A DNA stretch of 64,000 nt from Vibrio zhugei (lineage in GTDB: Bacteria > Pseudomonadota > Gammaproteobacteria > Enterobacterales > Vibrionaceae), in assembly GCF_003716875.1 (NCBI RefSeq), contig NZ_CP033078.1, positions 1,302,001-1,366,000 on the forward strand. Direction: 5' to 3'. Of this stretch, positions 7,306-16,861 are shown in pieces (the stretch's first letter is position 1; each line of letters starts with the position of its first letter). The notes beneath the pieces are model-generated. The model had not been told where the DNA came from and did no database searches. It was given only the letters and a program-made list of their open reading frames with translations. The translations under genes and the position numbers were made by a program.

Positions 7306-9081
7306 TCAAAACTGAACCTTGTCGTCATCACCGGATAAAAGTGTGGGATCCGTTGGACGCTCAAACAGCTTATCGCGAATGTTCCAAAAACGGCCTTTTT
7401 TGTGGGCAATGATAATTTCCGGTGGTCGGAAACGATGCACTTGATTGGCGATTTTAGTCGGCGCGGTATCGGTGAAGGGGCGGTGGCGGTCGACCAGCTG
7501 TGGATTAACAAAACGTTGTAAGAAAACCGTCTTTTGTGTTTTTGTCCATAGTGGCCAGACTTCACTGATCTCGGCATCTTGATCGCTTTGGTAAATCACT
7601 TTGAGCTGCGGTTTCCCCAATTGGTTTTTACCCGCTTCCATGCGTAAGTCGACACAATGCATGATTATTGCGTCTTTGAGTTTGAGTGCGTCTCGTAATT
7701 TTTTATCCGGGTCAACTAAGACGGCATCGCAGGTATGGCAGCGCCGCGCCGCGATGTCGTTGTCAGCGCCGCACTCACCACAGAACTTGGCGCGGAACCG
7801 ATATCCGCATTCTTCTTTTTCGCCCGTGTCTTCCTCTTCAAAGTAGCCTTGGCAACGCCGGCCATAATGCTCGATAAGAAAGCCATTGGCATCCAGTTTG
7901 CCCCAGAAGTTGTTATTAAAACCGCAAGCCGGGCAGGGAATGGTGACGATTTCGCTGTCTGAGTCTGGGGGCGGCTCGCCCACTTCAGGCTGATAGAGAT
8001 CGTAATGATTGCCTGCGTATTCTAAAACCAAACAGTCTGTTTTCTCCGGTGCTAAACGTAAGCCGCGGCCAATAATTTGTTGGTATAAGCTGATCGATTC
8101 GGTGGGGCGTAAAATGGCAATTAAATCCACGTGCGGGGCATCAAAGCCAGTAGTGAGCACTGAGACATTGACTAAATATTTGAGCTTTTTTTGTTTAAAG
8201 CGTTCAATGATGTCATCACGGTCATCGGCACTGGTGTCACCGATCACCAGAGCCGACTCTGAAGGCGGTAAATAACCAAGAATTTCCTTGGCGTGGTCGA
8301 CCGTCGAGGCAAAAATCATGACGCCTTTGCGTGTTTGTGCGTAGTCGATCACTTGCTCGATGATGGCGGGCGTCGCACGTTGTGAGTCTTTCAACACGGA
8401 GTTTAAGTCATCTTGTTTGTAGTAGCCGTTCGTAGAAGGCCGGATGGAGGAAAAATCGTACCCGAGCACCGCCATGTCAAGAATGCGAGCGGGAGTGAGA
8501 AAGCCTTCATCAAGAAGATAACGAATTGGCAGCTCGAAAATGCAATCGTGAAAAAAGCGCGCTTGCTCGGTACGCACTTGGCCGCGCGTGTGATAACGAT
8601 AAATCCAGCCCATATCTAAGCGGTATGGCGTCGCCGTTAAACCGAGCACTTTAATGTTCGGATTGACGGACTGTAAATGCGTAATGGCTTTGCGATACGC
8701 GCTGTTTTCATTATCGGGAACACGATGGCATTCATCGATGACTAATAAAGAAAATTGCTCCGAAAACTCGTCAAGGCCATTGACCATAGATTGAACAGAG
8801 GCGAAGACCACTTTTTCATCGGTTTCCTTGCGCCCTAATCCTGCCGAAAAAATCGCGGCTTTCAGGCCGTAGCTTTCGTATTTCGCATGATTTTGCTCGA
8901 CTAATTCTTTGACGTGCGTCAGCACCAGCACGCGCCCTTTGGCGAGCCGAGCGAGCTCTGCAATCACCAAACTCTTGCCAGCACCGGTGGGTAACACGAT
9001 GACCGCTGGGGTGTGATGATGACGGAAATAATGGATCACGGCTTTGACCGAGTCACTCTGGTACGGGCGTAATTGATACAT
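7306..9081 (-). CDS. radD: RadD (YejH) superfamily 2 DNA helicase/ATPase
   Basis: RadD is a RecQ-like SF2 ATPase that aids RecA-dependent recombination and double-strand break repair. The 591-residue product has Walker A LPTGAGKS, DEAH-box-like DECHR, motif III LTATP, and motif VI QIIGRGLRLAP. The C-terminal part has a cysteine-rich zinc region: CPACGF, then C-G-Y, CGECG and CHTC, as in E. coli RadD. Start at ATG 9081 (MYQLRPYQ) matches the family; the frame runs 10 codons further to a TTG without a better ribosome site. It is divergent from rsuA, the same neighbour as in E. coli (yejH-rsuA-bcr). Length is close to the E. coli protein (586). Confidence 0.93.
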   Translation of the reverse strand: MYQLRPYQSDSVKAVIHYFRHHHTPAVIVLPTGAGKSLVIAELARLAKGRVLVLTHVKELVEQNHAKYESYGLKAAIFSAGLGRKETDEKVVFASVQSMVNGLDEFSEQFSLLVIDECHRVPDNENSAYRKAITHLQSVNPNIKVLGLTATPYRLDMGWIYRYHTRGQVRTEQARFFHDCIFELPIRYLLDEGFLTPARILDMAVLGYDFSSIRPSTNGYYKQDDLNSVLKDSQRATPAIIEQVIDYAQTRKGVMIFASTVDHAKEILGYLPPSESALVIGDTSADDRDDIIERFKQKKLKYLVNVSVLTTGFDAPHVDLIAILRPTESISLYQQIIGRGLRLAPEKTDCLVLEYAGNHYDLYQPEVGEPPPDSDSEIVTIPCPACGFNNNFWGKLDANGFLIEHYGRRCQGYFEEEDTGEKEECGYRFRAKFCGECGADNDIAARRCHTCDAVLVDPDKKLRDALKLKDAIIMHCVDLRMEAGKNQLGKPQLKVIYQSDQDAEISEVWPLWTKTQKTVFLQRFVNPQLVDRHRPFTDTAPTKIANQVHRFRPPEIIIAHKKGRFWNIRDKLFERPTDPTLLSGDDDKVQF

Positions 9082-9163
9082 GATTGAAATAAATTCTGTG
9101 AAATGGCTCAACTAATTGAATTAGGATAGGTATAATACCTGACTTAAAGCAGATGAGGTATGC

Positions 9164-9859
9164 ATGCGTTTAGATAAATTTTTGTGTGATGTGTTAGGCG
9201 TGACACGTAAAGAAGCCACCATGCTTCTTAAAAGTGGTGAGATTGAAGTGGATGGGGCGGTCCTTAAAAAAGGGGCGGTGCATGTCACTGAAGACAATAC
9301 CGTGGTATGGGGTGACCGTGAACTGACCTTATCTGGGCCACGTTATATTATGTTGCATAAGCCTCAAGGGGTCGTGTGTACCCACATTGATGACTATAAC
9401 GACACGGCGTTTGTTTTATTAGATGAAGCCAATACGAAAGATTTGCACTTTGCCGGTCGTCTCGATGCGGATACCACGGGTTTAGTGTTGATTACTGACG
9501 ATGGGCAATGGTCTCACCGAGTTACTTCACCAAAACACAAATGCGAGAAAACGTATCGCGTCTGGTTGGCAGATCCCGTACAAGCGGATTACGTGCAACA
9601 ATTTGCATCAGGGATTGAACTGCGCAATGAGCGGGACAATACCTTACCTGCCAAACTTGACATCATCGATGACACTGAGGTGTTACTGACCATCCACGAA
9701 GGCAAATATCATCAAGTGAAGCGGATGTTTGCGGCCTTAGGTAATAAAGTCGTAAGGCTACACCGTGAGCGTGTTGGCAAGATTGTGTTGGATGAAGACT
9801 TAGAACCCGGTGATTACCGTTTCTTAACCGAGGAAGAAGTAAACTCGGTATGGTCTTAA
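9164..9859 (+). CDS. rsuA: 16S rRNA pseudouridine(516) synthase
   Basis: RsuA converts U516 of 16S rRNA to pseudouridine. The 231-residue product has an S4 RNA-binding domain at the N-terminus (MRLDKFLCDVLGVTRKEA) and the RluA/RsuA catalytic core, with the active-site Asp in GRLDADTTGLVLITDDG, the HKCEKTY motif, and the late GKYHQVKRMFAALGN motif. Length equals that of E. coli RsuA. It is divergent from radD and followed by bcr, as in E. coli. Confidence 0.95.
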   Translation: MRLDKFLCDVLGVTRKEATMLLKSGEIEVDGAVLKKGAVHVTEDNTVVWGDRELTLSGPRYIMLHKPQGVVCTHIDDYNDTAFVLLDEANTKDLHFAGRLDADTTGLVLITDDGQWSHRVTSPKHKCEKTYRVWLADPVQADYVQQFASGIELRNERDNTLPAKLDIIDDTEVLLTIHEGKYHQVKRMFAALGNKVVRLHRERVGKIVLDEDLEPGDYRFLTEEEVNSVWS

Positions 9860-9926
9860 GCCACGACGATACAAGCGTTGGGGGAGGTCGGTAAAACCCC
9901 CTTCACGTCTTATATTAATGAATGAC

Positions 9927-9959
9927 ATGAAGTGATGCCTGGCATCACTTCATTTTTTT
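9927..9959 (+). terminator. rsuA terminator abutting the bcr ribosome site
   Basis: A near-perfect palindrome, ATGAAGTGATGCC / GGCATCACTTCAT, followed by seven T. The T-run ends at 9959 and the bcr Shine-Dalgarno GGAG begins at 9960, so the terminator forms the bcr leader itself. No room remains for a promoter between them. Confidence 0.85.
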
Positions 9960-9967
9960 GGAGATTT

Positions 9968-11167
9968 ATGAATTCAACCACATCAAATTCCCAGTCCCAT
10001 ATTGGCCTTCTCATGTTCATTGTTCTGGGCTCCATCGGGGCATTAACTCCGCTGGCGATAGACATGTATTTACCCGCAATGCCGAATATTGCGAAAGACT
10101 TTGGTGTGACGTCCGGTGCGGTGCAGGTGACGTTAACGGTGTATACGGCAGGCTTTGCGATTGGCCAGTTGATTCATGGCCCGCTTGCGGACAGTTACGG
10201 GCGGCGTCCGGTGATGATTGTGGGTACGCTGTTGTTTATGTTGGCCGCGATGACGTGTGCCACCGCAGAAAGCGTACTGGAACTGACCTTCGTACGTGCG
10301 GCGCAAGGGTTTGCGGGGGCCGCGGCAGCGGTCGTGATTCAAGCTGTGGTACGCGATATGTTTGACCGAGAAGATTTTGCTCGTGCGATGTCGTTTGTCA
10401 CATTAGTGGTGACCTTAGCTCCGTTATTGGCTCCGATGCTCGGTGGACATTTGGCCGTATGGTTTGGGTGGCGCTCGGTGTTTTGGGTGTTAACGTTATT
10501 TTCCGTCTTGGTGATTGCCTTAGTGTTGTGGAAAATCCCAGAAACGTTGCAACCGGAAAATCGTCAGCCAGTCCATCTGATGGGGACATTGCGCCATTAC
10601 AAAACGTTACTGACGAATCCTCAAGCGATGGGGTTGATTTTATCAGGCGCGTTTTCGTTTTCTGGTATGTTTGCCTTTTTAACCGCGGGCTCTTTTGTTT
10701 ATATTGATTTATTTCACGTCACACCGAATGACTTTGGTTATTTGTTCGGTTTGAATATTGTTGCCCTGATCATCTTCACATTAGTGAATAGCCGTTTGGT
10801 GAAAAAGGTTGGGTCGCACGCCATGCTGCGCTTTGGCCTGCTTGTTCAATTGATCGCAGGGATAGGCTTGTTCGTCGGTTGGTGGCTTAACCTTGGCTTA
10901 TGGGGCATGGTTCCATTTGTCATGATGTTCATAGGCACCATTTCCACGATCGGCAGTAATTCGATGGGGTTGTTGCTGAGTGGTTACCCTCACATGGCCG
11001 GCACCGCTTCGTCGCTGGCGGGCACGTTACGTTTTGGTGTGGGCTCGTTAGTAGGCACGTTAGTGGCAGCGCTGCCTGGTGGCGTGCAATGGCCGATGAT
11101 TGTGGTTATGTCCGCATGTTCGGTACTCTCTGGTGGATTTTATTGGCTGTTTGGAAGAAAGGCATAA
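9968..11167 (+). CDS. bcr: Bcr/CflA-type multidrug efflux transporter
   Basis: A 12-helix major facilitator superfamily drug:proton antiporter of about 399 residues. Seen: first helix after SHIGLLMFIVLG, the family motif LTPLAIDMYLPAMPNIA, motif A-like GPLADSYGRRPV between helices 2 and 3, and the antiporter segment around VVTLAPLLAPMLGG. Start ATG 9968 has GGAG 4 nt upstream; an upstream ATG at 9932 falls inside the terminator hairpin and is unlikely. Third in the conserved radD-rsuA-bcr neighbourhood. Its stop overlaps the following DUF2913 start by 1 nt. Specific substrates cannot be told from sequence. Confidence 0.9.
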   Translation: MNSTTSNSQSHIGLLMFIVLGSIGALTPLAIDMYLPAMPNIAKDFGVTSGAVQVTLTVYTAGFAIGQLIHGPLADSYGRRPVMIVGTLLFMLAAMTCATAESVLELTFVRAAQGFAGAAAAVVIQAVVRDMFDREDFARAMSFVTLVVTLAPLLAPMLGGHLAVWFGWRSVFWVLTLFSVLVIALVLWKIPETLQPENRQPVHLMGTLRHYKTLLTNPQAMGLILSGAFSFSGMFAFLTAGSFVYIDLFHVTPNDFGYLFGLNIVALIIFTLVNSRLVKKVGSHAMLRFGLLVQLIAGIGLFVGWWLNLGLWGMVPFVMMFIGTISTIGSNSMGLLLSGYPHMAGTASSLAGTLRFGVGSLVGTLVAALPGGVQWPMIVVMSACSVLSGGFYWLFGRKA

Positions 11168-11817
11168 TGACTGATTATTATTTAGAGATTCAAAACGTTG
11201 TCAACTCGGCATTGGAAGAGTTGGAAGCGGAGCATGTGGCTGGAAAATTGGTCGATGCTCCTGTGGCCAATAACCACTTTTTAGTCCGTTGGGTAACGAA
11301 AGCGTTGAAGAGCCAACGCTTTGATCGTTGCGTACGTGATGATTTAGTGCGTTGGCAAAAAGCTGGGCGCTCGCAAGGTAACGATGCGCATTTGTTACCT
11401 ACCTTCCGTCGTATTGCCGCGTACTACCGTCAATGCTATGCACAACCGGTTACGATTACCGATAAGAACATTGAAACCTTTTTGGATCAACTGGAAGAGC
11501 TCGGGTGGGAGGTGTCTACCTCGGAGCCGATTGTTGGACAGCGCAAAGTGCAAATCTACACGGATGGACAAAACTCTTTGGCATTATGTGCCAATCAGTG
11601 TGACGATTGTTTTGAGGGTGACACCTTGGTTAGTGTTATGAGCTGGTTCGTGCGCGGCGATCATCAGGTGTTTATCGAGTTAGCGTCGCAGGCAGGGTTT
11701 GTATTGCACAAACAAACCGATTATAAATCGGTCGTTAAATACCATGGTGAATATCACATCTTCCCGGGCAACCAAGGCAATCAATTGGCGCAAATTCCGT
11801 TGAGTTTTCAAGTTTAG
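11167..11817 (+). CDS. DUF2913 family protein
   Basis: A soluble 216-residue protein with no signal peptide. The stretch APVANNHFLVRWVTKALKSQ is typical of the DUF2913 family, which I know mainly from vibrios and whose function is unknown. It has several Cys (CANQCDDC near residue 140), which might bind metal, but the spacing is not a known motif. Its ATG overlaps the bcr stop, so the two are probably translated together. A terminator follows. Confidence 0.75.
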   Translation: MTDYYLEIQNVVNSALEELEAEHVAGKLVDAPVANNHFLVRWVTKALKSQRFDRCVRDDLVRWQKAGRSQGNDAHLLPTFRRIAAYYRQCYAQPVTITDKNIETFLDQLEELGWEVSTSEPIVGQRKVQIYTDGQNSLALCANQCDDCFEGDTLVSVMSWFVRGDHQVFIELASQAGFVLHKQTDYKSVVKYHGEYHIFPGNQGNQLAQIPLSFQV

Positions 11818-11833
11818 CTGAGCCTTTTATGTG

Positions 11834-11863
11834 AAAAACGCGGCTTGATAGCCGCGTTTTTTT
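11834..11863 (+). terminator. Intrinsic terminator after DUF2913 gene
   Basis: An 11-bp stem AAAACGCGGCT / AGCCGCGTTTT with a TGAT loop and a run of seven T. Confidence 0.93.
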
Positions 11864-11887
11864 ATTTGGTGCCAGCGGTTTGGGAGG

Positions 11888-13327
11888 TTAGGTTTCGCTT
11901 AATGCTCGCGCTTTTCGTTCAATCACTTTGACCATGCCGCGAAAAATGAACAAATGTGCCGGCATCATAGCAAACCAATAGAGGAGCCCACGACATCCTT
12001 TGGGGTGCCACCACGCTCGAATATCCAAAGTGCGTTGCCCATTGTCTTCGCGAATCGTAAATTCTAAGCGGCCTAAGCCGGGAGCGCGTAATCCAAACAG
12101 CAGTGATAAAAACTGGTTGGGCTCGCAGCGAATCACTTTCCAAGAATCAATATAATCACCGACTTGTAATTGAGGCCCCGGTGGACTGCGTCTGATGGGT
12201 TTACCTGCTCCGACGAGTACATCTAACCACTCTCTCAAGCGCCACAACACATTGGCGTAAAAATAGCCGTGTTGACGACTGCCAATATGTTGAATCACTT
12301 GCCAGAGCGCTTCGGCTGATACATCGGTTTTGAGGGTGGCGCCCGCTTGTTTGGGGTAATAACCAAAGCCGGGTTGCCAGCGATATAAGGCAACCGGATC
12401 ATACCCCCACACTTTATTACGAATAAAATCCCCATCGTGTTTAATGGCTGCAGAGACGGCTTCCTCATAGGTCAATAAATGCTGGGGAAAACGGATTGAA
12501 ATCGGCATGGAATTCGCGATGAAGTCATGCTCCAATCCGCCTAGGAGCGCTTTTCCTATTGGCGCCGGAACCGATGTGATGAGGGTGAGCCAATGTGAGG
12601 CCATATTGGGCGTCAGTAACGAGGTTGACCATAAACGATACGGTTTATTGGCTAAACGGCTGATAATTTTAAATTGCTCACGATAGGTCAGGACATTCGG
12701 TCCACCCACTTCGAGGATCTGATGCGTGGAAGGGGGCTCCATCACCAAGGCAAGCAAGTAATGATTAAGGTTATCTAACGCGATAGGGTTGGCTTTGGCA
12801 TCGACCCATTTTGGGGTAATCAGTATGGGGAGGTTATACACAAAATCGCGCATAATTTCGAAGGCGGCGGAGCCTGGGCCAACGATGATCCCGGCTCTGA
12901 GTTCACTGATCGCAACGCCACTTTTTCTTAGGATATCGCCGGTCTTCTTACGTGCTTTCACATGCTCTGATGAACCGTATTTCGGCTGTAACGCACTGAG
13001 ATAGATCACATGTTTGACGTGGCTGCCTTGCAGCGCGTGACTGACATTGTCCGCTAAGGACAATTCGTAATCGACGAAGTAATCTCCGTGCGACATGCCA
13101 TGCACTAAGAAAAACACCGTATCGAAGTGAGGGAGCAAGGCGTTGACCGCTTCACTGTCTGCGAGATCCAATGCATGCAAGGTGAGGTTAGGGTGCTCTG
13201 TTAATTGTTTTTCTAGTGTTTCTCGCTGCCGCGCCGTCGCGGTGACTGTATGACCTTGTGATAATAACAAAGGGACCAGTTGTGACCCGATGTAGCCTGA
13301 CGCGCCGAGAACAATAATATGTGTCAT
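11888..13327 (-). CDS. NAD(P)-binding (NmrA/SDR-like) protein fused to DUF2867
   Basis: A 479-residue fusion. Residues 1 to about 300 are an atypical short-chain dehydrogenase/NmrA-like Rossmann domain, with a GASGYIGSQL dinucleotide motif at the start. The last 150 or so residues match the DUF2867 pattern (AEALWQVIQHIGSRQHGYFY, then LRAPGLGRLEF and WHPKGCRGLLYW). Such fusions are widespread and of uncertain function; a role in lipid or quinone chemistry is sometimes suggested but not shown. Start ATG 13327 follows AAGGATGGC; 10 extra upstream codons lack a ribosome site. Confidence 0.85.
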   Translation of the reverse strand: MTHIIVLGASGYIGSQLVPLLLSQGHTVTATARQRETLEKQLTEHPNLTLHALDLADSEAVNALLPHFDTVFFLVHGMSHGDYFVDYELSLADNVSHALQGSHVKHVIYLSALQPKYGSSEHVKARKKTGDILRKSGVAISELRAGIIVGPGSAAFEIMRDFVYNLPILITPKWVDAKANPIALDNLNHYLLALVMEPPSTHQILEVGGPNVLTYREQFKIISRLANKPYRLWSTSLLTPNMASHWLTLITSVPAPIGKALLGGLEHDFIANSMPISIRFPQHLLTYEEAVSAAIKHDGDFIRNKVWGYDPVALYRWQPGFGYYPKQAGATLKTDVSAEALWQVIQHIGSRQHGYFYANVLWRLREWLDVLVGAGKPIRRSPPGPQLQVGDYIDSWKVIRCEPNQFLSLLFGLRAPGLGRLEFTIREDNGQRTLDIRAWWHPKGCRGLLYWFAMMPAHLFIFRGMVKVIERKARALSET

Positions 13328-13752
13328 ATAGCCATCCTTAATCGACAGGTAAAGCAATGCGCATTCTAACGCCTTCCCAGTCTGGCATTTTATGGGCGAT
13401 CAACCCGCTGGAATACGCTGGTATTAAGCTTGGCGTGTTTGCTTGCTAAGCTTATGATCTTATTAGTTATCTAGGATTGCACATTCGATACTTAAATATG
13501 CTAACATAATCACATAAAAATGAGGGATTTCCTATCATGGTAGGCGCCGCTTTCGGCCGTATACCGAAAAAGCGTTACGTCTATCCCTTTATTCTTTATG
13601 CGAAAGTCCCGTTATCGTTGACGTCAGCGCGTCTGTTTTATGGTGATAAGGCTATGATGGTCTCCTTAATAGACACAATGAGCTTAACGCTTTCTCAACT
13701 GACGGTTTTCGTGTAGATTCGCATTTCCAAAATAATCACGGTGAGAGAAAGG
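13328..13752. other. Divergent intergenic region with a weak small ORF
   Basis: This 425-bp gap separates the DUF2867 fusion gene from the ABC operon and must hold both promoters. A 59-codon ORF (13537-13716, +) starts ATG-GTA-GGC with GAGGG 10 nt upstream; its product (MVGAAFGRIPKKRYVYPF at the start) resembles nothing I know. A short inverted repeat TTTCGG/CCGAAA lies near 13551-13569. No promoter stands out. Confidence 0.4.
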
Positions 13753-14424
13753 ATGTTAGAGCTGGTTAACTTATCCAAAGGCTATAAAGATGGAGGAGAA
13801 TTCCATCCTGTACTTCAAGGGGCAAAGTTAACCGTTCACCGTGGCGAACAACTTGCCCTGATGGGGGAAAGTGGCTCGGGGAAAAGCACCTTACTCAATC
13901 TCATTTCTGGATTGGATGTGGTCGATAGTGGGGAGATTTGGTTTGATAATTTCCCCATGCATAACATTGACGAGAGGCAACGTACGCTATTTCGTCGTCG
14001 TAATATTGGTCATATATTTCAACAGTTTAATTTACTGCCAACACTCAATATTGCCGACAACATTCGCTTTTGTCGTCAGTTAAAAGGGTTGCCGCAAGAT
14101 CCCGGTCTATGGCGACAAATACTCTCCGCGTTGGATCTCATGCCTTTACTTGGACGCTACCCGGAAGAAATGTCGGGCGGGCAGCAGCAGCGTGCTGCAA
14201 TTGCTCGTGCGTTGTATATGGAGCCGAGCATCCTATTGGCTGATGAGCCAACTGGCAGTCTTGATGAGCGTAATGCAGAAGCGGTGATGCGGTTGCTTAC
14301 TCATCTTGCGCGGGAAGTGTCCTGCACGTTATTACTGGTCACGCACAGTAAAAAGGTGGCGCAACATATGGATGGGTGCATTAAATTGCAAGGAGGACAT
14401 CTGCATGTTATGGCCCGTAGTTAA
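13753..14424 (+). CDS. ABC exporter ATPase (LolD/MacB type)
   Basis: The cytoplasmic ATPase of a type VII-like (LolCDE/MacB) ABC system, 223 residues. Walker A GESGSGKST, Q-loop, signature MSGGQQQR, Walker B ILLADEPTGSLDE and the His switch LLVTHSKKV are all present. Start is uncertain: ATG 13753 gives the usual family N-terminus (MLELVNLSKGY) but has AAAGG directly against it; an in-frame GTG lies at 13741. The 3' end overlaps the permease by 20 nt. With the permease and lipocalin-like gene it makes a three-gene operon of the kind labelled AttEFGH in vibrios. Confidence 0.88.
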   Translation: MLELVNLSKGYKDGGEFHPVLQGAKLTVHRGEQLALMGESGSGKSTLLNLISGLDVVDSGEIWFDNFPMHNIDERQRTLFRRRNIGHIFQQFNLLPTLNIADNIRFCRQLKGLPQDPGLWRQILSALDLMPLLGRYPEEMSGGQQQRAAIARALYMEPSILLADEPTGSLDERNAEAVMRLLTHLAREVSCTLLLVTHSKKVAQHMDGCIKLQGGHLHVMARS

Positions 14425-16861
14425 AGCGCTACTTGGTCATTATCGCCGCTATCCAATGCAATTGGTACTGGTGTGGCTTGGTTTAACATTGGGCGTGTCA
14501 CTGCTCTCTGGGGTCACGGCCATCAACCATTATGCTCGGCAATCCTATCAAAGTGGAGAGAAGCTGTTCTCGACGCCACTGTCTTATCGTATTCGTCCGC
14601 AACGCATGGCAGATCGGGTTCCGGAAGATGTCTATGTGGCATTGCGCCGCGCTGGTTTTTCTCAGTGTGTGCCGTTAGACAGCTATCCTATCACGACCGC
14701 CAATGGACAAGAGTTAACCTTGATGGGCATCGATCCCACTGCGATGCTGCCATTAAATCGCGGCTTGAAACTGACCGATGCGACAACGTTGGCATTGATG
14801 TATCCACCGTATCCGGTGATGGTCAGCGCCGATTTGGCAAAACGCCAGAAATGGCGGCAAGGTCAGAAAGTCACACTGGATAATGGCACGGTCATTGGCC
14901 CGGTGATGATTGACCATCAAGGTCAGGTGAAAGGGACACATGCCATTACGGATTTATCTGTGGTGCGTGCGTTAAAGCATGACTCGGGGTTAGGCGTTAT
15001 CGCATGTGGCACGATGACGGCGAATCAGTTGCAAGCACTCAAAGACCATTTACCCGCTAATTTAGTGGTGGTGCGTACCGCTAAGCCGGAATTACAGCGA
15101 CTGACCGAGGCGTTCCACCTAAATTTAACCGCGATGGGCATGCTGTCCTTTTTGGTCGGGCTGTTCATTTTCTATCAAGCCATGTCACTGTCGATGATTC
15201 AACGTCAGCCGCTGGTTGGGCTACTGCGCCAAGCGGGGGCTTCACACCGACAATTGGCACAAGCGATTACGTTAGAGCTGCTTGGATTAATTTTGGTGAG
15301 TTGGCTGTGTGGTAACGTGTTTGGCTTGATGTTGGCAAATCAAATCATTCCGTCGGTTTCGCAAAGTTTACGAGACTTGTATGAAGCGAACGTCGGGCTC
15401 TCCGTTCATTGGGATTGGAGCTGGAGCTTATACACCTTGATGATGGCGACGGCAGGGGCATTGTTGTCGTGCGCATGGCCGCTGGTACGTTTGCTCAAAT
15501 CGCCACCGATTCGCCTGACGGCTAAGTTGTCATTGATTTGCTTTGCCGGGCGAGAATTTGCGATACAGGCCATATTGGCGTTTCTGCTCATCGTGGCCGC
15601 GTTGGTGATTCATCAGCTGCCTAAAACACAGATGCAGAGCTTTGCGTTGATCGGGTTGATTTTACTCAGTGTCGCGTTATTAACGCCTTATATTATATGG
15701 AAAACCTTTGATATTTTGTCGTTTCGTTTGCCTTGGGTCAAAGTGCGTTGGTTCTTTGCCGATGCGGCGGCGAGTATGAGTTTTCGAGGGATTGCCACCA
15801 TGGCATTTATTATTGCAATGGCAGCCAATATTGGCGTGGAAACCATTGTTGGCAGCTTTCGTTTAACCACCGATAAATGGTTAGACGAACGTTTGGCCGC
15901 CGATTTGTACTTATATCCAAGCTCAGATAAAGCGTCGGTTGTCAGTCAATGGTTGGAAAAACAACCAGAAGTGAACGCGGTATGGTGGCGCTGGGAAAAA
16001 GATGTGTCTTCCAATAAAGGGACGCTGCAGGTTGTCAGTACCGGGAATTCCCCGCGGGAGCGAGATGCGCTGACCGTAAAATTGGCAGTGCCGCATTACT
16101 GGTATTTTCTGCACTCTTCGCGCGCAGTGATGATCAGTGAAACCTTAGCGTCCAAACACCATTTACGTCCTGGCGAATTTATCGATTTGCCAGCACCGAT
16201 GGGTAAACATTGGTTGATTGCAGGGGTGTATTATGATTATGGCAATCCTTACGGACAAATCATGATGTCGCAACATCATTGGTTGTCGGCGTTTGTTGGG
16301 CAAGGTCGGGTTGGTTTGGCCGTATTAACGCGCGATCGACAGCATGATGTGGCTGAGCTTAAGTCTCGCCTGAATTCGCGGTTCTTGTTTGATGTTGAGC
16401 GAGTACACAGTAATAGCTATTTGCACACTCAGGCGATGAAAGTGTTCGACCGGACTTTCCTCATCACTGACACCTTAGGCAATATCACAATGCTCATTGC
16501 GGTATTCGGTATTTTCTTTGCCACTGTTGCGGGTGAGTTTTCTCGCAAGCGTCACGTGGCACTGCTGCGCGTGTTAGGGGTTTCAACCAAAGAGTTAGTC
16601 TGCATGGGGGCGTTACAATTACTGGTCTTTTGGGCGATTGCCGTGATCATTGCAATTCCGTTGGGCATTTGGTCTTCACAACTGATGATGAATGTCTTTA
16701 TTCAAGACTCGTTTGGTTGGACGATGGATGTGCAAATGATCCCCGAGAAATACCTACAAACGGCGATGTTCTCTATGCTTGCATTATTAGTCGCAGGTGC
16801 GTTGCCTGTCCTGCGTTTGGTGCGTCGTTCTCCAATGAAATCGTTTCGGGATGCGGTTTAA
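14405..16861 (+). CDS. Long FtsX/LolCE-family ABC permease
   Basis: An 818-residue permease, about twice the length of a LolC/E subunit. The first half has one helix (about residues 18-38), a large periplasmic region, and a helix cluster near 240-360; the second half repeats this plan after about residue 390, ending in FtsX-type helices and LVRRSPMKSFRDAV. It therefore appears to hold both permease halves in one chain. Start ATG 14405 follows a strong AGGAGG. It overlaps the ATPase upstream by 20 nt and the next gene by 1 nt. The substrate is unknown; lipid or lipoprotein handling is inferred from the family. Confidence 0.85.
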   Translation: MLWPVVKALLGHYRRYPMQLVLVWLGLTLGVSLLSGVTAINHYARQSYQSGEKLFSTPLSYRIRPQRMADRVPEDVYVALRRAGFSQCVPLDSYPITTANGQELTLMGIDPTAMLPLNRGLKLTDATTLALMYPPYPVMVSADLAKRQKWRQGQKVTLDNGTVIGPVMIDHQGQVKGTHAITDLSVVRALKHDSGLGVIACGTMTANQLQALKDHLPANLVVVRTAKPELQRLTEAFHLNLTAMGMLSFLVGLFIFYQAMSLSMIQRQPLVGLLRQAGASHRQLAQAITLELLGLILVSWLCGNVFGLMLANQIIPSVSQSLRDLYEANVGLSVHWDWSWSLYTLMMATAGALLSCAWPLVRLLKSPPIRLTAKLSLICFAGREFAIQAILAFLLIVAALVIHQLPKTQMQSFALIGLILLSVALLTPYIIWKTFDILSFRLPWVKVRWFFADAAASMSFRGIATMAFIIAMAANIGVETIVGSFRLTTDKWLDERLAADLYLYPSSDKASVVSQWLEKQPEVNAVWWRWEKDVSSNKGTLQVVSTGNSPRERDALTVKLAVPHYWYFLHSSRAVMISETLASKHHLRPGEFIDLPAPMGKHWLIAGVYYDYGNPYGQIMMSQHHWLSAFVGQGRVGLAVLTRDRQHDVAELKSRLNSRFLFDVERVHSNSYLHTQAMKVFDRTFLITDTLGNITMLIAVFGIFFATVAGEFSRKRHVALLRVLGVSTKELVCMGALQLLVFWAIAVIIAIPLGIWSSQLMMNVFIQDSFGWTMDVQMIPEKYLQTAMFSMLALLVAGALPVLRLVRRSPMKSFRDAV

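Noticed and set aside
7257..7577. ORF overlapping the end of radD on the same strand
   Set aside because: It lies inside the well-supported radD coding sequence in another frame.
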